Positions 18,170-26,877 of a stretch of 64,000 nt of DNA are shown piece by piece. Origin of the DNA: an uncultured Acidobacteriota bacterium (lineage in GTDB: Bacteria > Acidobacteriota > Terriglobia > Terriglobales > Acidobacteriaceae); NCBI GenBank assembly GCA_903873705.1, contig CAIQPK010000031.1:28875-92874 (forward strand), given 5' to 3'. Under the pieces are notes generated by a model. The model worked only from the letters and a program-made list of their open reading frames with translations, was not told the origin of the DNA and searched no databases. How positions within the stretch are numbered: position 1 is the first letter of the stretch; every line of letters starts with the position of its first letter. The position numbers and the translations under genes are program-made.

Positions 18170-18649
18170 ATGAAGCTTCATTCACTGCTGGCGTTAGCGC
18201 TCAGTGCAGCCGCCCTGAACGCTGAATCTATGCCAGCTCGGCTGGTGGGATACTGGACCATCAAGCGCATCCTGCCGACCAGCAATGTCAGTTGTTGGGA
18301 TCAAAAACAGGCTGAGGCCCTGCTCGGTACCCGGATCGAGTATCGAAGGGGTTCGATGCGGTGGAGCGATAAAGAGATTCCTATTCTCACCGTAATCACT
18401 CGTTCTGTTACTGCCAACGAGTTCATCCAGGAGGGAGGTCATCCCCCTCCAACTTTCAAAGAGCTCGGGATTCGAACTCCAAGCATTACCGAGATCGATC
18501 TCCAGCATGATGACGCGGACGTCACCGGTGCATCGACCGAGGTACCGGGCGACACGATTTTAATAGCAGGTCCTAATCGCATCGTCGTCACAGCGTGCGG
18601 CGTCTACTATGAGGCTGTACGCGCAGCAAGCGCAAAGGCTCATCACTAG
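18170..18649 (+). CDS. exported hypothetical protein
   Basis: A 159-residue protein I do not recognise. It starts with a short signal peptide (MKLHSLLALALSAAALNAES); AAGGAG at 18155-18160 gives a suitable ribosome-binding site. The mature part is mixed alpha/beta with RLVGYWTIKRIL at the front, reminiscent of small secreted lipocalin-like or 'response' domains, and a C-terminal strand IRIVVTACGVYYEAV-like segment (NRIVVTACGVYYEAV). Two cysteines (SCWD and TACG) could form a disulfide in the periplasm. It ends one base before the stop of the convergent mutS2 gene. Confidence 0.6.
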   Translation: MKLHSLLALALSAAALNAESMPARLVGYWTIKRILPTSNVSCWDQKQAEALLGTRIEYRRGSMRWSDKEIPILTVITRSVTANEFIQEGGHPPPTFKELGIRTPSITEIDLQHDDADVTGASTEVPGDTILIAGPNRIVVTACGVYYEAVRAASAKAHH

Positions 18650-18650
18650 A

Positions 18651-21191
18651 TCACTGCCGAAGTTCAACCATCGTCGCACCCTGGCCACCTTCGTTGTAGG
18701 GTGGCTCAGTGACGGAGGTGACGTGCGGATGGCTGCGGAGAAACTCTCGCAGCGTGCGGCGCAGGATGCCCATGCCTACGCCGTGCACGACGCGGATGCG
18801 TGGCAGGCCGGCGAGGAAGGCTCGCTCGAGGAAGCGTTCCACCTCGCTCTCGGCTTCATCAGCGGTGCGGCCGATGACATTGATCTCCGACGTCATGTAT
18901 TCCGCATCGTCTGATCCTGTCGCCGTGGAAACGGTCACGCCACCGCGCTTGCGTGCGGACTGAACTGGTGTATCGGTGTGCACCGCGACCACCTCTGCCA
19001 CGTCGGTCTTCGCCACACGCATCTTCATGGAGCCCACGGCAACCTCTATAGTCTTCGCGTCAATCACGCGAGTGACGCGGCCTTCTCGGCCGAGCGACTT
19101 CAGCCGCACAAGGTCACCCTGCTTCGGATCGCGCTGGCGTTCAGCGTGCGGCGGAGCCTCCTCCTTGTCGGCGCCCGTATTGTGGGCGAGGACGGTGGAC
19201 TGAAACTGCTCCGAAAACTCGCGGCGCAGCCGGGCCACGCGGAGCGCGGAGTCGCGTGCGATCTTTTGTGCGACCGTCTTGTCGTCAATCGCTTTAACGG
19301 TATCGCGGAGCTGCGACTCGAAATCCTTGATGAGTGTTTCCAGCTTTTCGCCCAACTCACGAATGCGGATCTTCTGTTCGGTGCGGCCTTCGGTTTCCAG
19401 TCGCAGGCGTTCTCTTGCTACGGCCTGCTCGCGCTCCGCCAGGCGCGCTCGCTCCTCGTTAGCGGCAGTTATCTGCGCGTGCAGGTCATCAAGGAAGCGG
19501 CCAATATCAGCGGTCTGCGTGCTCATTTGTGAGCGCGCATTGGCAACAATGCTGGCGTCGAGGCCAAGTCTTGCAGCGATATTGAGACCGGCTGAGGCCC
19601 CGGGCACGCCGAGACGAAGATCGTACGTCGGTGTGAGCGTGGCTTCGTCGAAGCCCACGGCAGCGTTCAGCACACCTTCATGACGCGTCGCATAGACCTT
19701 GAGCGAGGTGAGGTGGGTAGTGATCAGCGTCCACACCCCGCGATGCAAGAAGTGCTCTGCAACAGCGACGGCCAGCGCAGCGCCTTCTTCGGGATCGGTG
19801 GCGGAGCCGAGTTCGTCGAGCAGCACAAGCGATTGATCGTCGGCAATGCCGGCAATGCAATTGACGTTCACCACATGTGCAGAAAATGTGGAAAGGTTTT
19901 GTTCGATCGATTGCGCGTCACCGATGTCCGCGTAGACCGCGGTGAAAAGCGGGAACCGCGCCTTCGCGGCGGGTACGGGCACGCCGGCCTGCGCCATTAG
20001 TGTCAGTAGTCCTGCTGTCTTTAGTGCTACGGTCTTTCCGCCTGTGTTGGGACCGCTCACGATCATTTGCTTCTTACCTACCGGTAACACGATGCTGAGC
20101 GGAACGATCTTCGCTTCCTGCCTGCGAAGCCGCAGTTCCAGCAAAGGATGCCGTGCGTCGACCAGTTCAAATAGCGCAGCCAAATTACTCTCATCGCGGC
20201 GTATGCTGCGCCCCAGGCTGGACCACTCTTCAATCTCCTCGCGCTGCTCGGCAAAAACCGGCCTAACGCAATCGAGTTCCTGAGCGAATGTGGCCAGCGC
20301 CTGGTGCGCGTCCGCCTCGGCAAGAATGGCCGCGCCGAGCAAGAGCGCTTCGCTCTGGCCTGCAACGGCGCGCGTCATCGCCACCAGAATGCGGTGCACT
20401 TCGGCTTGTTCCTCGTCGAGCAGGCGGACCAACTCGTTGTTGTGCTCGATCGTTTCCATCGGCTCGACGAAGACGGTTTGTCCGCTAGAGCTGGAGCCGT
20501 GGATCACGCCGCCGACCTTACGCTTGAACTCGGCCTTCACGGGGATAACGAAGCGCTCGCCGCGCACGGTGATCAGCTCTTCCTGAGTGCTGCCGCCTTC
20601 TGAGAGCTTACTGAGAGCCCGGCGAAGACTATCTTCGATAGCGCGATGCTGGCGCTCGAGCGCGCGGCGAATACGGCGTAGCTCGGGTGAGGCATCGTCG
20701 CTCAAGCTACCGTCCGCTTCAATCTTGCCACGGAGAAAGCGCAGCAGGTTGCCAAGGTCATGCTCGCGGAGCGGGTCCGAGAGTTCTTCCATCGCTGGCC
20801 ACCTGTTGCGCACCGCATCCGGTGGCGAGAGCAGAACCTGGCGCCACGCTTCCACGCGCTCGGCCATGTCGAGCATCGACGTGAGCTCCAGCGGTTCCAG
20901 TGCGGCGCCGTCTATACGGGCCTTATCAAGCAGGTCGGTGGGGTCAAAGAGGCCGCGGAACTCGAAGGCGTTTCCGGCGTTGACGAGTCTGCGCATCTCG
21001 GCGGTGCGCTGCTGCTGCTGGTCAATCCACCGGAGGTCAGCGCTGGGTTCGAGTGCGGAAACCCAGGCCCGGCCGAGCGGCGACCGAGCGCCCGAAGCGA
21101 GCCGCTCACGCAGGGCTTCCCACTGCAGGGCAGTGCCGCCGCGCTCCAGCAGAGGCAGGGGAATGTTCGGAAGCAAATGCGATAACGTCAC
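18651..21191 (-). CDS. mutS2: endonuclease MutS2 with C-terminal Smr domain
   Basis: This 846-residue protein belongs to the MutS2 family, which lacks the mismatch-recognition domain of MutS and is linked to suppression of recombination or rescue of collided ribosomes. The lever/clamp region contains LITVRGERFVIPVKAEFKRK and VIHGSSSSGQTVFVEP, a MutS2 hallmark. The ATPase has Walker A GPNTGGKTVALKTAGLL (about 378) and Walker B SLVLLDELGSATDPEEGAAL. A coiled coil follows (ITAANEERARLAEREQAVAR). The Smr nuclease domain lies in the last 75 residues with VVHGVGMGILRRTLREFL. Length is slightly above the usual 780-800. Confidence 0.95.
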   Translation of the reverse strand: MTLSHLLPNIPLPLLERGGTALQWEALRERLASGARSPLGRAWVSALEPSADLRWIDQQQQRTAEMRRLVNAGNAFEFRGLFDPTDLLDKARIDGAALEPLELTSMLDMAERVEAWRQVLLSPPDAVRNRWPAMEELSDPLREHDLGNLLRFLRGKIEADGSLSDDASPELRRIRRALERQHRAIEDSLRRALSKLSEGGSTQEELITVRGERFVIPVKAEFKRKVGGVIHGSSSSGQTVFVEPMETIEHNNELVRLLDEEQAEVHRILVAMTRAVAGQSEALLLGAAILAEADAHQALATFAQELDCVRPVFAEQREEIEEWSSLGRSIRRDESNLAALFELVDARHPLLELRLRRQEAKIVPLSIVLPVGKKQMIVSGPNTGGKTVALKTAGLLTLMAQAGVPVPAAKARFPLFTAVYADIGDAQSIEQNLSTFSAHVVNVNCIAGIADDQSLVLLDELGSATDPEEGAALAVAVAEHFLHRGVWTLITTHLTSLKVYATRHEGVLNAAVGFDEATLTPTYDLRLGVPGASAGLNIAARLGLDASIVANARSQMSTQTADIGRFLDDLHAQITAANEERARLAEREQAVARERLRLETEGRTEQKIRIRELGEKLETLIKDFESQLRDTVKAIDDKTVAQKIARDSALRVARLRREFSEQFQSTVLAHNTGADKEEAPPHAERQRDPKQGDLVRLKSLGREGRVTRVIDAKTIEVAVGSMKMRVAKTDVAEVVAVHTDTPVQSARKRGGVTVSTATGSDDAEYMTSEINVIGRTADEAESEVERFLERAFLAGLPRIRVVHGVGMGILRRTLREFLRSHPHVTSVTEPPYNEGGQGATMVELRQ

Positions 21192-21228
21192 ACTCTTATC
21201 GTACTGTGATCATCGTGTGCTGCCATGG

Positions 21229-22815
21229 CTAAGGGCAGGATGTGCCCAGCGCGATGTTCTTGTAGAACGTGAACGTTACGTCCTTGGGCAAGGCGACGAT
21301 ACAGGGCTTGTAATCGCGCTGAAATTGCGGGCTGTTCGCGAGTTCGTAGTCGCCCAGAAAGAAGGCCTTCAGCTTGAGTTCGACCGTGGTTCCGTCGGCT
21401 GGGCCGAGAATGATGTAGTCAGGGTGCCGCGCCAGCACGCTGGCGCCGTCTCCTTTCAGGTGACCGATTCTCTGTGTCCAGGGACCTTCGCGCGGAATGT
21501 CTTTCCTGCGGGCAATTTCCAGGTCATTGAGACCGAGCATGTCGATGTACTGCATGGAGTCGGAGAAAAAAGGCGTGGCTCCTGCTGTGTTGAGCGCAAC
21601 GACCGAATTCGGCTTCCAGTGGTCGCGAATGTATTCGCCCACCACCTGGCCAACGCTTGCGGCGGGGTCGGCATAGCGCGGATTTAGCTTTACGGTGCGC
21701 GTCTGAAACGCAAGAACGGTGAAGAGCAACCCGATAAAGACGGGCATCAGATCGGGCTGACGCAGAACGCCAAGGTTAGAAAGGTGCCTCACCAGCACAA
21801 CCGCGAACAGGCTATACATGGGAATGCAGAAGCGGAACGCGATCATGTGATCCCCGCCAGAGACCAGCGGGAAAAAGGCGATCAAGCCAATGAACCACCA
21901 GAGGCCTGCCTCCACCGAAGTGAAGCAGCGGCGAGCCAGACAGAAAAGTGCAGCGATGCCAGCGCCTACCCCTAGAAAAGGTGGCGTCAACAGGAAATTC
22001 AACAGGTAGCGCGCGCCGGCGGCCAGCAATTCCGTGGGGCTAATGCCGCCCATCTTTGCGTACATCGTATTGGGCGCGATCTCGTGGAAATAAAACCAGC
22101 GAAATAACACCATGGGCAGCAGGATCAGGATGCCGATCGATGCCGACACGACTGCGGGGCGCCACCGATTTCCGTCGGCTGGCTTCGGTGCCACGAGCCC
22201 TACCACCCAGAGGCCAGCAAGGAGCAGACTACCTTCAGGGCGTGCGAGGGTGGCGATGGCAAGCAAGGCCACGCCGGAGAACAGGAAACGCTCCCTGCGC
22301 GGTTCGGCGCTGTCGAGATAGCGCAGCCCAGTCAACACTCCGATTGTGTTGAGGCACGCGTAGAGAATTTCATCCAGCCCGCCGAGGTCCCACACGATGA
22401 ACATCCAGGAGGAAGCGATCAGCATTGCGCCCAGCAGACCGCCGAAAGTGCCGGCATGCCGGCGTAAATAAAAAAAGACGAAGACCACCAGCAGCGTGTG
22501 GCTGATGGTGTTCACGATTCTCGCGGCATATAACAACGGCACGCCCATCGCACCGGTAGCGGAGATCAACAGCAGGTGCAGGGGACTCGAAAAGCCCTCG
22601 ACCCTGGGCCCCTGCAGGTTCCAGATCGGTCCAGCACCGGCGATCAGGTGCCTGGCGTAACGCAGCGTGATGAACGCGTCATCATAAAAGAAGCGATAGT
22701 TGCCGTGAACGCAAGCTCCAACCAGGATCACAGTGAGAGAGAAAACGATCAGTGTCGGCAGCCAGCCGGAAATGACAGGATTACCGGAATCCAAAGTCTG
22801 CTTGTCTGTGTGCAT
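21229..22815 (-). CDS. GT-C-type membrane glycosyltransferase
   Basis: A 528-residue polytopic inner-membrane protein with about ten hydrophobic segments. The first outward loop after transmembrane helix 1 has the acidic pair in FFYDDAFITLRYARHLIAG followed by GPIWN and VEGFSSPLHLLL, the pattern of lipid-linked-sugar-using GT-C enzymes related to arabinofuranosyltransferase AftB and GT39/GT87. The C-terminal part is soluble, with WTQRIGHLKGDGASVLARHP. It probably transfers a sugar from a polyprenyl-phosphate donor on the outer face of the membrane; donor and acceptor are unknown. It ends 38 bp upstream of mutS2 on the same strand. Confidence 0.8.
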   Translation of the reverse strand: MHTDKQTLDSGNPVISGWLPTLIVFSLTVILVGACVHGNYRFFYDDAFITLRYARHLIAGAGPIWNLQGPRVEGFSSPLHLLLISATGAMGVPLLYAARIVNTISHTLLVVFVFFYLRRHAGTFGGLLGAMLIASSWMFIVWDLGGLDEILYACLNTIGVLTGLRYLDSAEPRRERFLFSGVALLAIATLARPEGSLLLAGLWVVGLVAPKPADGNRWRPAVVSASIGILILLPMVLFRWFYFHEIAPNTMYAKMGGISPTELLAAGARYLLNFLLTPPFLGVGAGIAALFCLARRCFTSVEAGLWWFIGLIAFFPLVSGGDHMIAFRFCIPMYSLFAVVLVRHLSNLGVLRQPDLMPVFIGLLFTVLAFQTRTVKLNPRYADPAASVGQVVGEYIRDHWKPNSVVALNTAGATPFFSDSMQYIDMLGLNDLEIARRKDIPREGPWTQRIGHLKGDGASVLARHPDYIILGPADGTTVELKLKAFFLGDYELANSPQFQRDYKPCIVALPKDVTFTFYKNIALGTSCP

Positions 22816-22869
22816 CCTGCTCCGGGCCGAGTAAAGGCCGTGACGTCAACGCTGGCGCGGTCAAATGAC

Positions 22870-22875
22870 TATAAT
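22870..22875 (+). promoter_or_regulatory. TATAAT -10 element, probable hemB promoter
   Basis: A consensus -10 hexamer lies between the divergent GT-C gene and hemB, 93 bases before the chosen hemB start. No good -35 is visible. The same bare TATAAT occurs before odhB (26830) and greA (33518), and on the minus strand before gyrA (60172-60167). Confidence 0.4.
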
Positions 22876-22967
22876 CGGTAGTGATGCTCGGTAGTTTCGA
22901 TTTTACCATTCCGCTGAATCTGGCCGGGCATCCTGCAAATTCACTTCACACCTGGAAACCAGGCTTT

Positions 22968-23957
22968 ATGAACTTCCCTGAAACCCGACTTCGTCGCCTG
23001 CGTTCCACTGCTGCCATGCGCTCTCTCGTTCGCGAGACCCATTTGCGTCCCGGTGCACTGATCTACCCCCTGTTCATCTGCGAGGGGGAGGGTGTGCGGC
23101 GGGAAGTCAGCTCGATGCCCGGGGTGTTCAACCTGTCGGTTGACGAGGCCGTAAAGGAAGCAGAAGCATGCGCAGCCCTGGGCATTGGCGGCGTGCTGTT
23201 GTTTGGCGTGCCTGACGACAAGGACGAGCAGGGAAGCGGCGCATGGGCCGCCGATGGCATTACCCAGCGCGGGTTGCGGGCGATCAAAGCAAGTGCTGCC
23301 GCATCTTCGCTGGTGTTGATAGCCGATGTTTGCCTGTGCGAGTACACATCGCATGGCCATTGCGGCCTGGTGGTAAGAGATGGCGATCATTTCCACATTG
23401 AAAACGATGCCAGCGTTGGGTTGATCGCAAAGGCAGCAGCTTCGCTGGCTGAAGCCGGAGCGGACATCATCGCTCCGAGCGACATGATGGATGGGCGCGT
23501 GGCGGCAATCCGCCACGCTCTCGATGCCGCGGGCAGGCAGGACATTCCCATTCTTTCGTATGCGGCGAAGTTCGCCTCAGCGTTCTACGGGCCTTTCCGC
23601 GAAGCTGCGGGTTCGACGCCGCAGTTTGGCGACCGGCGTACTTACCAGATGGATGCCGCGAATATCCGCGAAGCCATGCGCGAGATTGAACAGGACATTG
23701 CAGAAGGCGCGGACATGCTGTTGATGAAGCCAGCGATGCCGTACCTCGACGTGATCCACAAGGCCCGTCAGCGCTTCGATCTGCCCATGGGGGCGTACCA
23801 GGTTTCGGGCGAGTACGCGATGCTGCAGGCGGCATTCCAGCGCGGCTGGCTCGAGCCGGAGCGTGCCATGCTGGAAAGCCTGCTAAGCATCCGGAGGGCG
23901 GGCGCGGACTTTATCGCGACTTACTTTGCGAAAGAAGCTGCGAGAGCCTTGGCTTAG
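22968..23957 (+). CDS. hemB: porphobilinogen synthase (delta-aminolevulinic acid dehydratase)
   Basis: It condenses two 5-aminolevulinates to porphobilinogen, the second step of common tetrapyrrole synthesis. From ATG 22968 it has 329 residues, the family's length. Both Schiff-base lysines are present: Lys201 in [16 protein letters not shown] and Lys254 in [11 protein letters not shown]. The metal loop [14 protein letters not shown] has all three cysteines, so this is the zinc-dependent form. ATG at 22881 would add 29 residues without similarity to the family ([14 protein letters not shown]) and is rejected. No other heme gene is adjacent. Confidence 0.95.
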   Translation: MNFPETRLRRLRSTAAMRSLVRETHLRPGALIYPLFICEGEGVRREVSSMPGVFNLSVDEAVKEAEACAALGIGGVLLFGVPDDKDEQGSGAWAADGITQRGLRAIKASAAASSLVLIADVCLCEYTSHGHCGLVVRDGDHFHIENDASVGLIAKAAASLAEAGADIIAPSDMMDGRVAAIRHALDAAGRQDIPILSYAAKFASAFYGPFREAAGSTPQFGDRRTYQMDAANIREAMREIEQDIAEGADMLLMKPAMPYLDVIHKARQRFDLPMGAYQVSGEYAMLQAAFQRGWLEPERAMLESLLSIRRAGADFIATYFAKEAARALA

Positions 23958-23969
23958 CGCTGTTGCGCG

Positions 23970-24428
23970 TCAGGCAAGGGTCGCCGGTAGCTGGCCACGA
24001 AACATGGCGGCTTCTGCTTTCCTTCTCTTCACCAGGCCGTCCGCGCGCTTACCGTTGACGTTTATCCAGAGGAGAAATTGCGCAGCAGCGCCCTCAAAAT
24101 CCCCATCATTCAGTTTGTGCAACAACGACGATTGTAGAAAATTCCCGCGCCCGACGTTGAAGCAAAAATCCACCAGCGCATCGAACTGGTGTTGTGAAAT
24201 TTCCTCAGTCACGGCTCGATTGACTGAGTTGACGGCGACCGCCACATCGGCGCGGAGCATCATGTCGGCGTCGGCTTGCGAGATCTTCATGCCGGCCAGC
24301 AGGCCGGGCCCAGTGTGACCGTATCCGACAGTCCAGACGCCCCCGCTGTCCTGATAAGCCTCGAGGCGAAGGCCTTCAAAGCTCTTAGTGAGAGCCAAAC
24401 CCGCGTCGCTGTAGGTGAATTGCTGCAT
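23970..24428 (-). CDS. phage-type lysozyme, glycoside hydrolase family 24
   Basis: A 152-residue muramidase of the T4-lysozyme/endolysin type. The catalytic Glu lies in KSFEGLRLEAYQDSGG and the Asp/Thr pair in the following WTVGYGHTGPG, the GH24 E-(8)-D-(5)-T arrangement. FNVGRGNF and RRKAEAAMFRG in the C-terminal lobe are also typical. There is no signal peptide, holin or spanin, so export would need another route. Isolated GH24 genes are often prophage remnants or recruited for contact killing or spore/cell-wall work; here it lies between hemB and lpdA with no other phage gene immediately adjacent. Confidence 0.9.
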   Translation of the reverse strand: MQQFTYSDAGLALTKSFEGLRLEAYQDSGGVWTVGYGHTGPGLLAGMKISQADADMMLRADVAVAVNSVNRAVTEEISQHQFDALVDFCFNVGRGNFLQSSLLHKLNDGDFEGAAAQFLLWINVNGKRADGLVKRRKAEAAMFRGQLPATLA

Positions 24429-24550
24429 ATTTCCTCCCTGTTGCTGTTGAATCCAATCGATTACCGTCGCATCAGATTCTGTTGGGTCTCACCCGGCGTC
24501 GTAAACTATTCTGTCGGCATTCCCACACGCAGCACCGAACGGAGCACACC

Positions 24551-25999
24551 TTGGCAGAGACAATTTATGACGTGGCGATCATCGGCGGCGGTCCCGCCGG
24601 CTACACCTGCGGCATCCGCGCCGCGCAGTTGGGGCTGAAGGTCGCCCTTATCGAAAAGACCGACAAGCTGGGTGGCACTTGCCTCCACGTCGGCTGCATT
24701 CCGACGAAGGCTATGCTGTTTTCGGCCGAAGTCTGGGACCACCTGAAGCACGCTGAGGGCTACGGGATCGACGGCGTGTCTGCGCCGAAGCTGAACTGGG
24801 ACAACCTGTTCAAGCGCAAGAACGACATCATCGTGAAGCACACCAAGGGTCTCGACTTCCTGATGAAGAAAAACAAGATCACCGTGTTCCGCGGCCACGG
24901 TCGCATGACCGGACCGGCGAAGGACGGCGTTCTGACCATCGACGTCACTGCCGAAGACAAGGCCAAAGGCCAGGGCGCGGAAGCCCAGGCGGCGACCAAG
25001 GTGCAGGCGAAGAAGATCGTGCTCGCAACCGGATCCGATGCTCGCATGTTGCCTGGATACAAAGCCGATGACACGATCCTGACCAACATAGAAATCCTTT
25101 CTCTGCCCGCTTTTCCGAAGTCACTCGTGGTCATCGGCTCCGGCGCCGTGGGTGTTGAGTTTGCTTCGATCTTCAAGAGCTTTGGTGCGGATGTCACCAT
25201 TCTTGAAGCGCTGCCACGCATCGTTCCAGTTGAAGACGAGGACGTCTCCAAGGAACTGACACGACTGTTCAAAAAGCGCGGCATCGACATCAACACCTCT
25301 TGCAAAGTTGAGAAAATTGAAAAGACCAAAGGCGGCGTGAAGGTCAGTTTCACTGACGCCGCGGGCAAGGCTCAGACCAAGGAAGCCGAGAAGGTTCTGG
25401 TTGCCGTAGGCCGTGGCCCGCGTACCACGGATGCCGGTATTGACAAGACGAACATTCAGCTTGATCGCGGCTTCATCCCCGTGAACGAGTGGATGGAAAC
25501 CAGTGAGCCCGGGGTTTACGCCGTGGGCGACATCGTTGCCGGTCTGCCGCAGTTGGCGCACGTGGGAGCGATGGAAGGCGTCGTCGTAGCTTCGAAGCTC
25601 GCTGGAAAGTATGCCCGTCCCGTCCGCAAAGATCGCGTCCCGGGCTGTACGTACTGCGATCCGCAGATCGGTTCGGTCGGACTCACCGAAGCGCAGGCCA
25701 AGGAGAAGGGTTACCAGGTCAAGGTCGGCAAGTTTCCCTTCGTCGGCAACTCCAAGGCCACCATCGTCGACTCGCATGATGGCTTCGTCAAGGTCGTATC
25801 CGACGCCAAGTACGGCGAGGTGCTCGGTGTACATATCATCGGACCACAAGCGACAGAACTCATTGCCGAGTGCGTCGTTGCCCTGGAACTGGAAGCGACT
25901 GTCGAGGAATTGATGTTCACCATTCACGCTCATCCCACGCTCGCGGAAAGCCTGTTGGACGGTTTCTCCAGCGTCGAGGGCATGGCGATCAACGTCTAA
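24551..25999 (+). CDS. lpdA: dihydrolipoyl dehydrogenase (E3)
   Basis: An FAD flavoenzyme that reoxidises dihydrolipoyl groups of 2-oxoacid dehydrogenase complexes with NAD+. From TTG 24551 the protein has 482 residues. Visible motifs are the FAD dinucleotide fold (DVAIIGGGPAGYTCGIRAA), the redox-active disulfide GGTCLHVGCIPTKAML (about Cys44/Cys49), the NAD fold (SLVVIGSGAVGVEFASIFKS), the second FAD motif (GVYAVGDI) and the C-terminal His-Glu (HAHPTLAES). TTG is chosen because ACGGAG at 24537-24542 precedes it and the fold begins directly after; the ATG at 24482 adds an unrelated leader. It pairs functionally with lipB and odhB downstream. Confidence 0.95.
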   Translation: MAETIYDVAIIGGGPAGYTCGIRAAQLGLKVALIEKTDKLGGTCLHVGCIPTKAMLFSAEVWDHLKHAEGYGIDGVSAPKLNWDNLFKRKNDIIVKHTKGLDFLMKKNKITVFRGHGRMTGPAKDGVLTIDVTAEDKAKGQGAEAQAATKVQAKKIVLATGSDARMLPGYKADDTILTNIEILSLPAFPKSLVVIGSGAVGVEFASIFKSFGADVTILEALPRIVPVEDEDVSKELTRLFKKRGIDINTSCKVEKIEKTKGGVKVSFTDAAGKAQTKEAEKVLVAVGRGPRTTDAGIDKTNIQLDRGFIPVNEWMETSEPGVYAVGDIVAGLPQLAHVGAMEGVVVASKLAGKYARPVRKDRVPGCTYCDPQIGSVGLTEAQAKEKGYQVKVGKFPFVGNSKATIVDSHDGFVKVVSDAKYGEVLGVHIIGPQATELIAECVVALELEATVEELMFTIHAHPTLAESLLDGFSSVEGMAINV

Positions 26000-26021
26000 G
26001 CTTGAGCGTTAGCAGCGATTG

Positions 26022-26045
26022 GAGCCCGGCCTGTGTGCCGGGCTC
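26022..26045. terminator. hairpin after lpdA
   Basis: A perfect 9-bp stem GAGCCCGGC (26022-26030) / GCCGGGCTC (26037-26045) with loop CTGTGT. No T-run follows, and the lipB start is 15 bases downstream, so it could attenuate rather than end transcription. Confidence 0.55.
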
Positions 26046-26059
26046 ACGCATCTCTGATT

Positions 26060-26797
26060 ATGGTCATCCATCTTCTCCAACTCGGACGCATCCCTTACAG
26101 CGAAGGCCTGGCCGTCCAGCAGCGCGTGGTCGCCGCGCGTAAGGCTGGCGATATCGGGGACACCCTCTTACTGATGGAACATCCCCCGGTGCTCACGCTG
26201 GGTCGCAACGCAACGCGAGCAAACATTCTTGCCACTGACGCGGAGCTGGCGCGCAAGGGGGTTGAGATCCACGAGATCAATCGCGGCGGCGATGTGACTT
26301 ATCACGGACCGGGGCAGCTTGTCGGCTACCCAATTTTTGACCTTCGCGGCGATCTTCCTGGCAAGCGGGGACCGCACCTGGGGCCGGTAGACTTTGTGCG
26401 GCTGATGGAAGAAGCGCTCATCCTCACCTGCAAAGACTTCGGCGTTCCTGCGCAGCGCATCTGCAAGCGGACCGGTGTGTGGACGCTGGCCGGCGGGTCG
26501 ATCGTAGAAAAAAAGATCGCCGCCATCGGGATTCATGTTTCTCAGGCGGTCACATCGCACGGCTTCGCGCTGAACGCGACAACGGACCTGCGCGACTTCG
26601 AGTGGATCGTCCCTTGCGGCATTACTGACCGCACCGTTACATCGCTCGAGCTCGAAGCAGCCGGAGACATCGAGCCCACGGTGGCTCGAGCCTCCGACAG
26701 CGTGGCCCGTAACTTCGGGCGTGTCTTTCAGCGGCAGATTCTCGCCGTCGATTCCCTCGCCGACCTGCTCGCCCCGGCTGCGCTGCCCATCCGCTAA
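26060..26797 (+). CDS. lipB: octanoyl-[acyl-carrier-protein]:protein N-octanoyltransferase LipB
   Basis: It moves octanoate from acyl-carrier protein to lipoyl domains, the first step of lipoate assembly. The 245-residue protein has the RGGDVTYHGPGQLVGYPIFD signature and the catalytic Lys152 (KIAAIGIHVSQAVTSHGFAL) and Cys186 (PCGITDRTVTSL), spaced 34 residues apart as in the E. coli enzyme. ATG 26060 (MVIHLLQLG) is chosen; an upstream ATG at 26033 would place the terminator-like hairpin inside the gene. Its neighbours encode the lipoylated E2 and the E3 that use its product; lipA is not in the window. Confidence 0.95.
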   Translation: MVIHLLQLGRIPYSEGLAVQQRVVAARKAGDIGDTLLLMEHPPVLTLGRNATRANILATDAELARKGVEIHEINRGGDVTYHGPGQLVGYPIFDLRGDLPGKRGPHLGPVDFVRLMEEALILTCKDFGVPAQRICKRTGVWTLAGGSIVEKKIAAIGIHVSQAVTSHGFALNATTDLRDFEWIVPCGITDRTVTSLELEAAGDIEPTVARASDSVARNFGRVFQRQILAVDSLADLLAPAALPIR

Positions 26798-26829
26798 ACG
26801 CACGCGGCCAGGGGGCCACACCAATCGCC

Positions 26830-26835
26830 TATAAT
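26830..26835 (+). promoter_or_regulatory. TATAAT -10 element before odhB
   Basis: A consensus -10 hexamer lies 43 bases upstream of the E2 start codon; the expected -35 position holds GCCAGG, a weak match. Confidence 0.4.
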
Positions 26836-26877
26836 GATGAATTGGGCCTCTGAGCCCACTTACCGGAGAAGCTACAG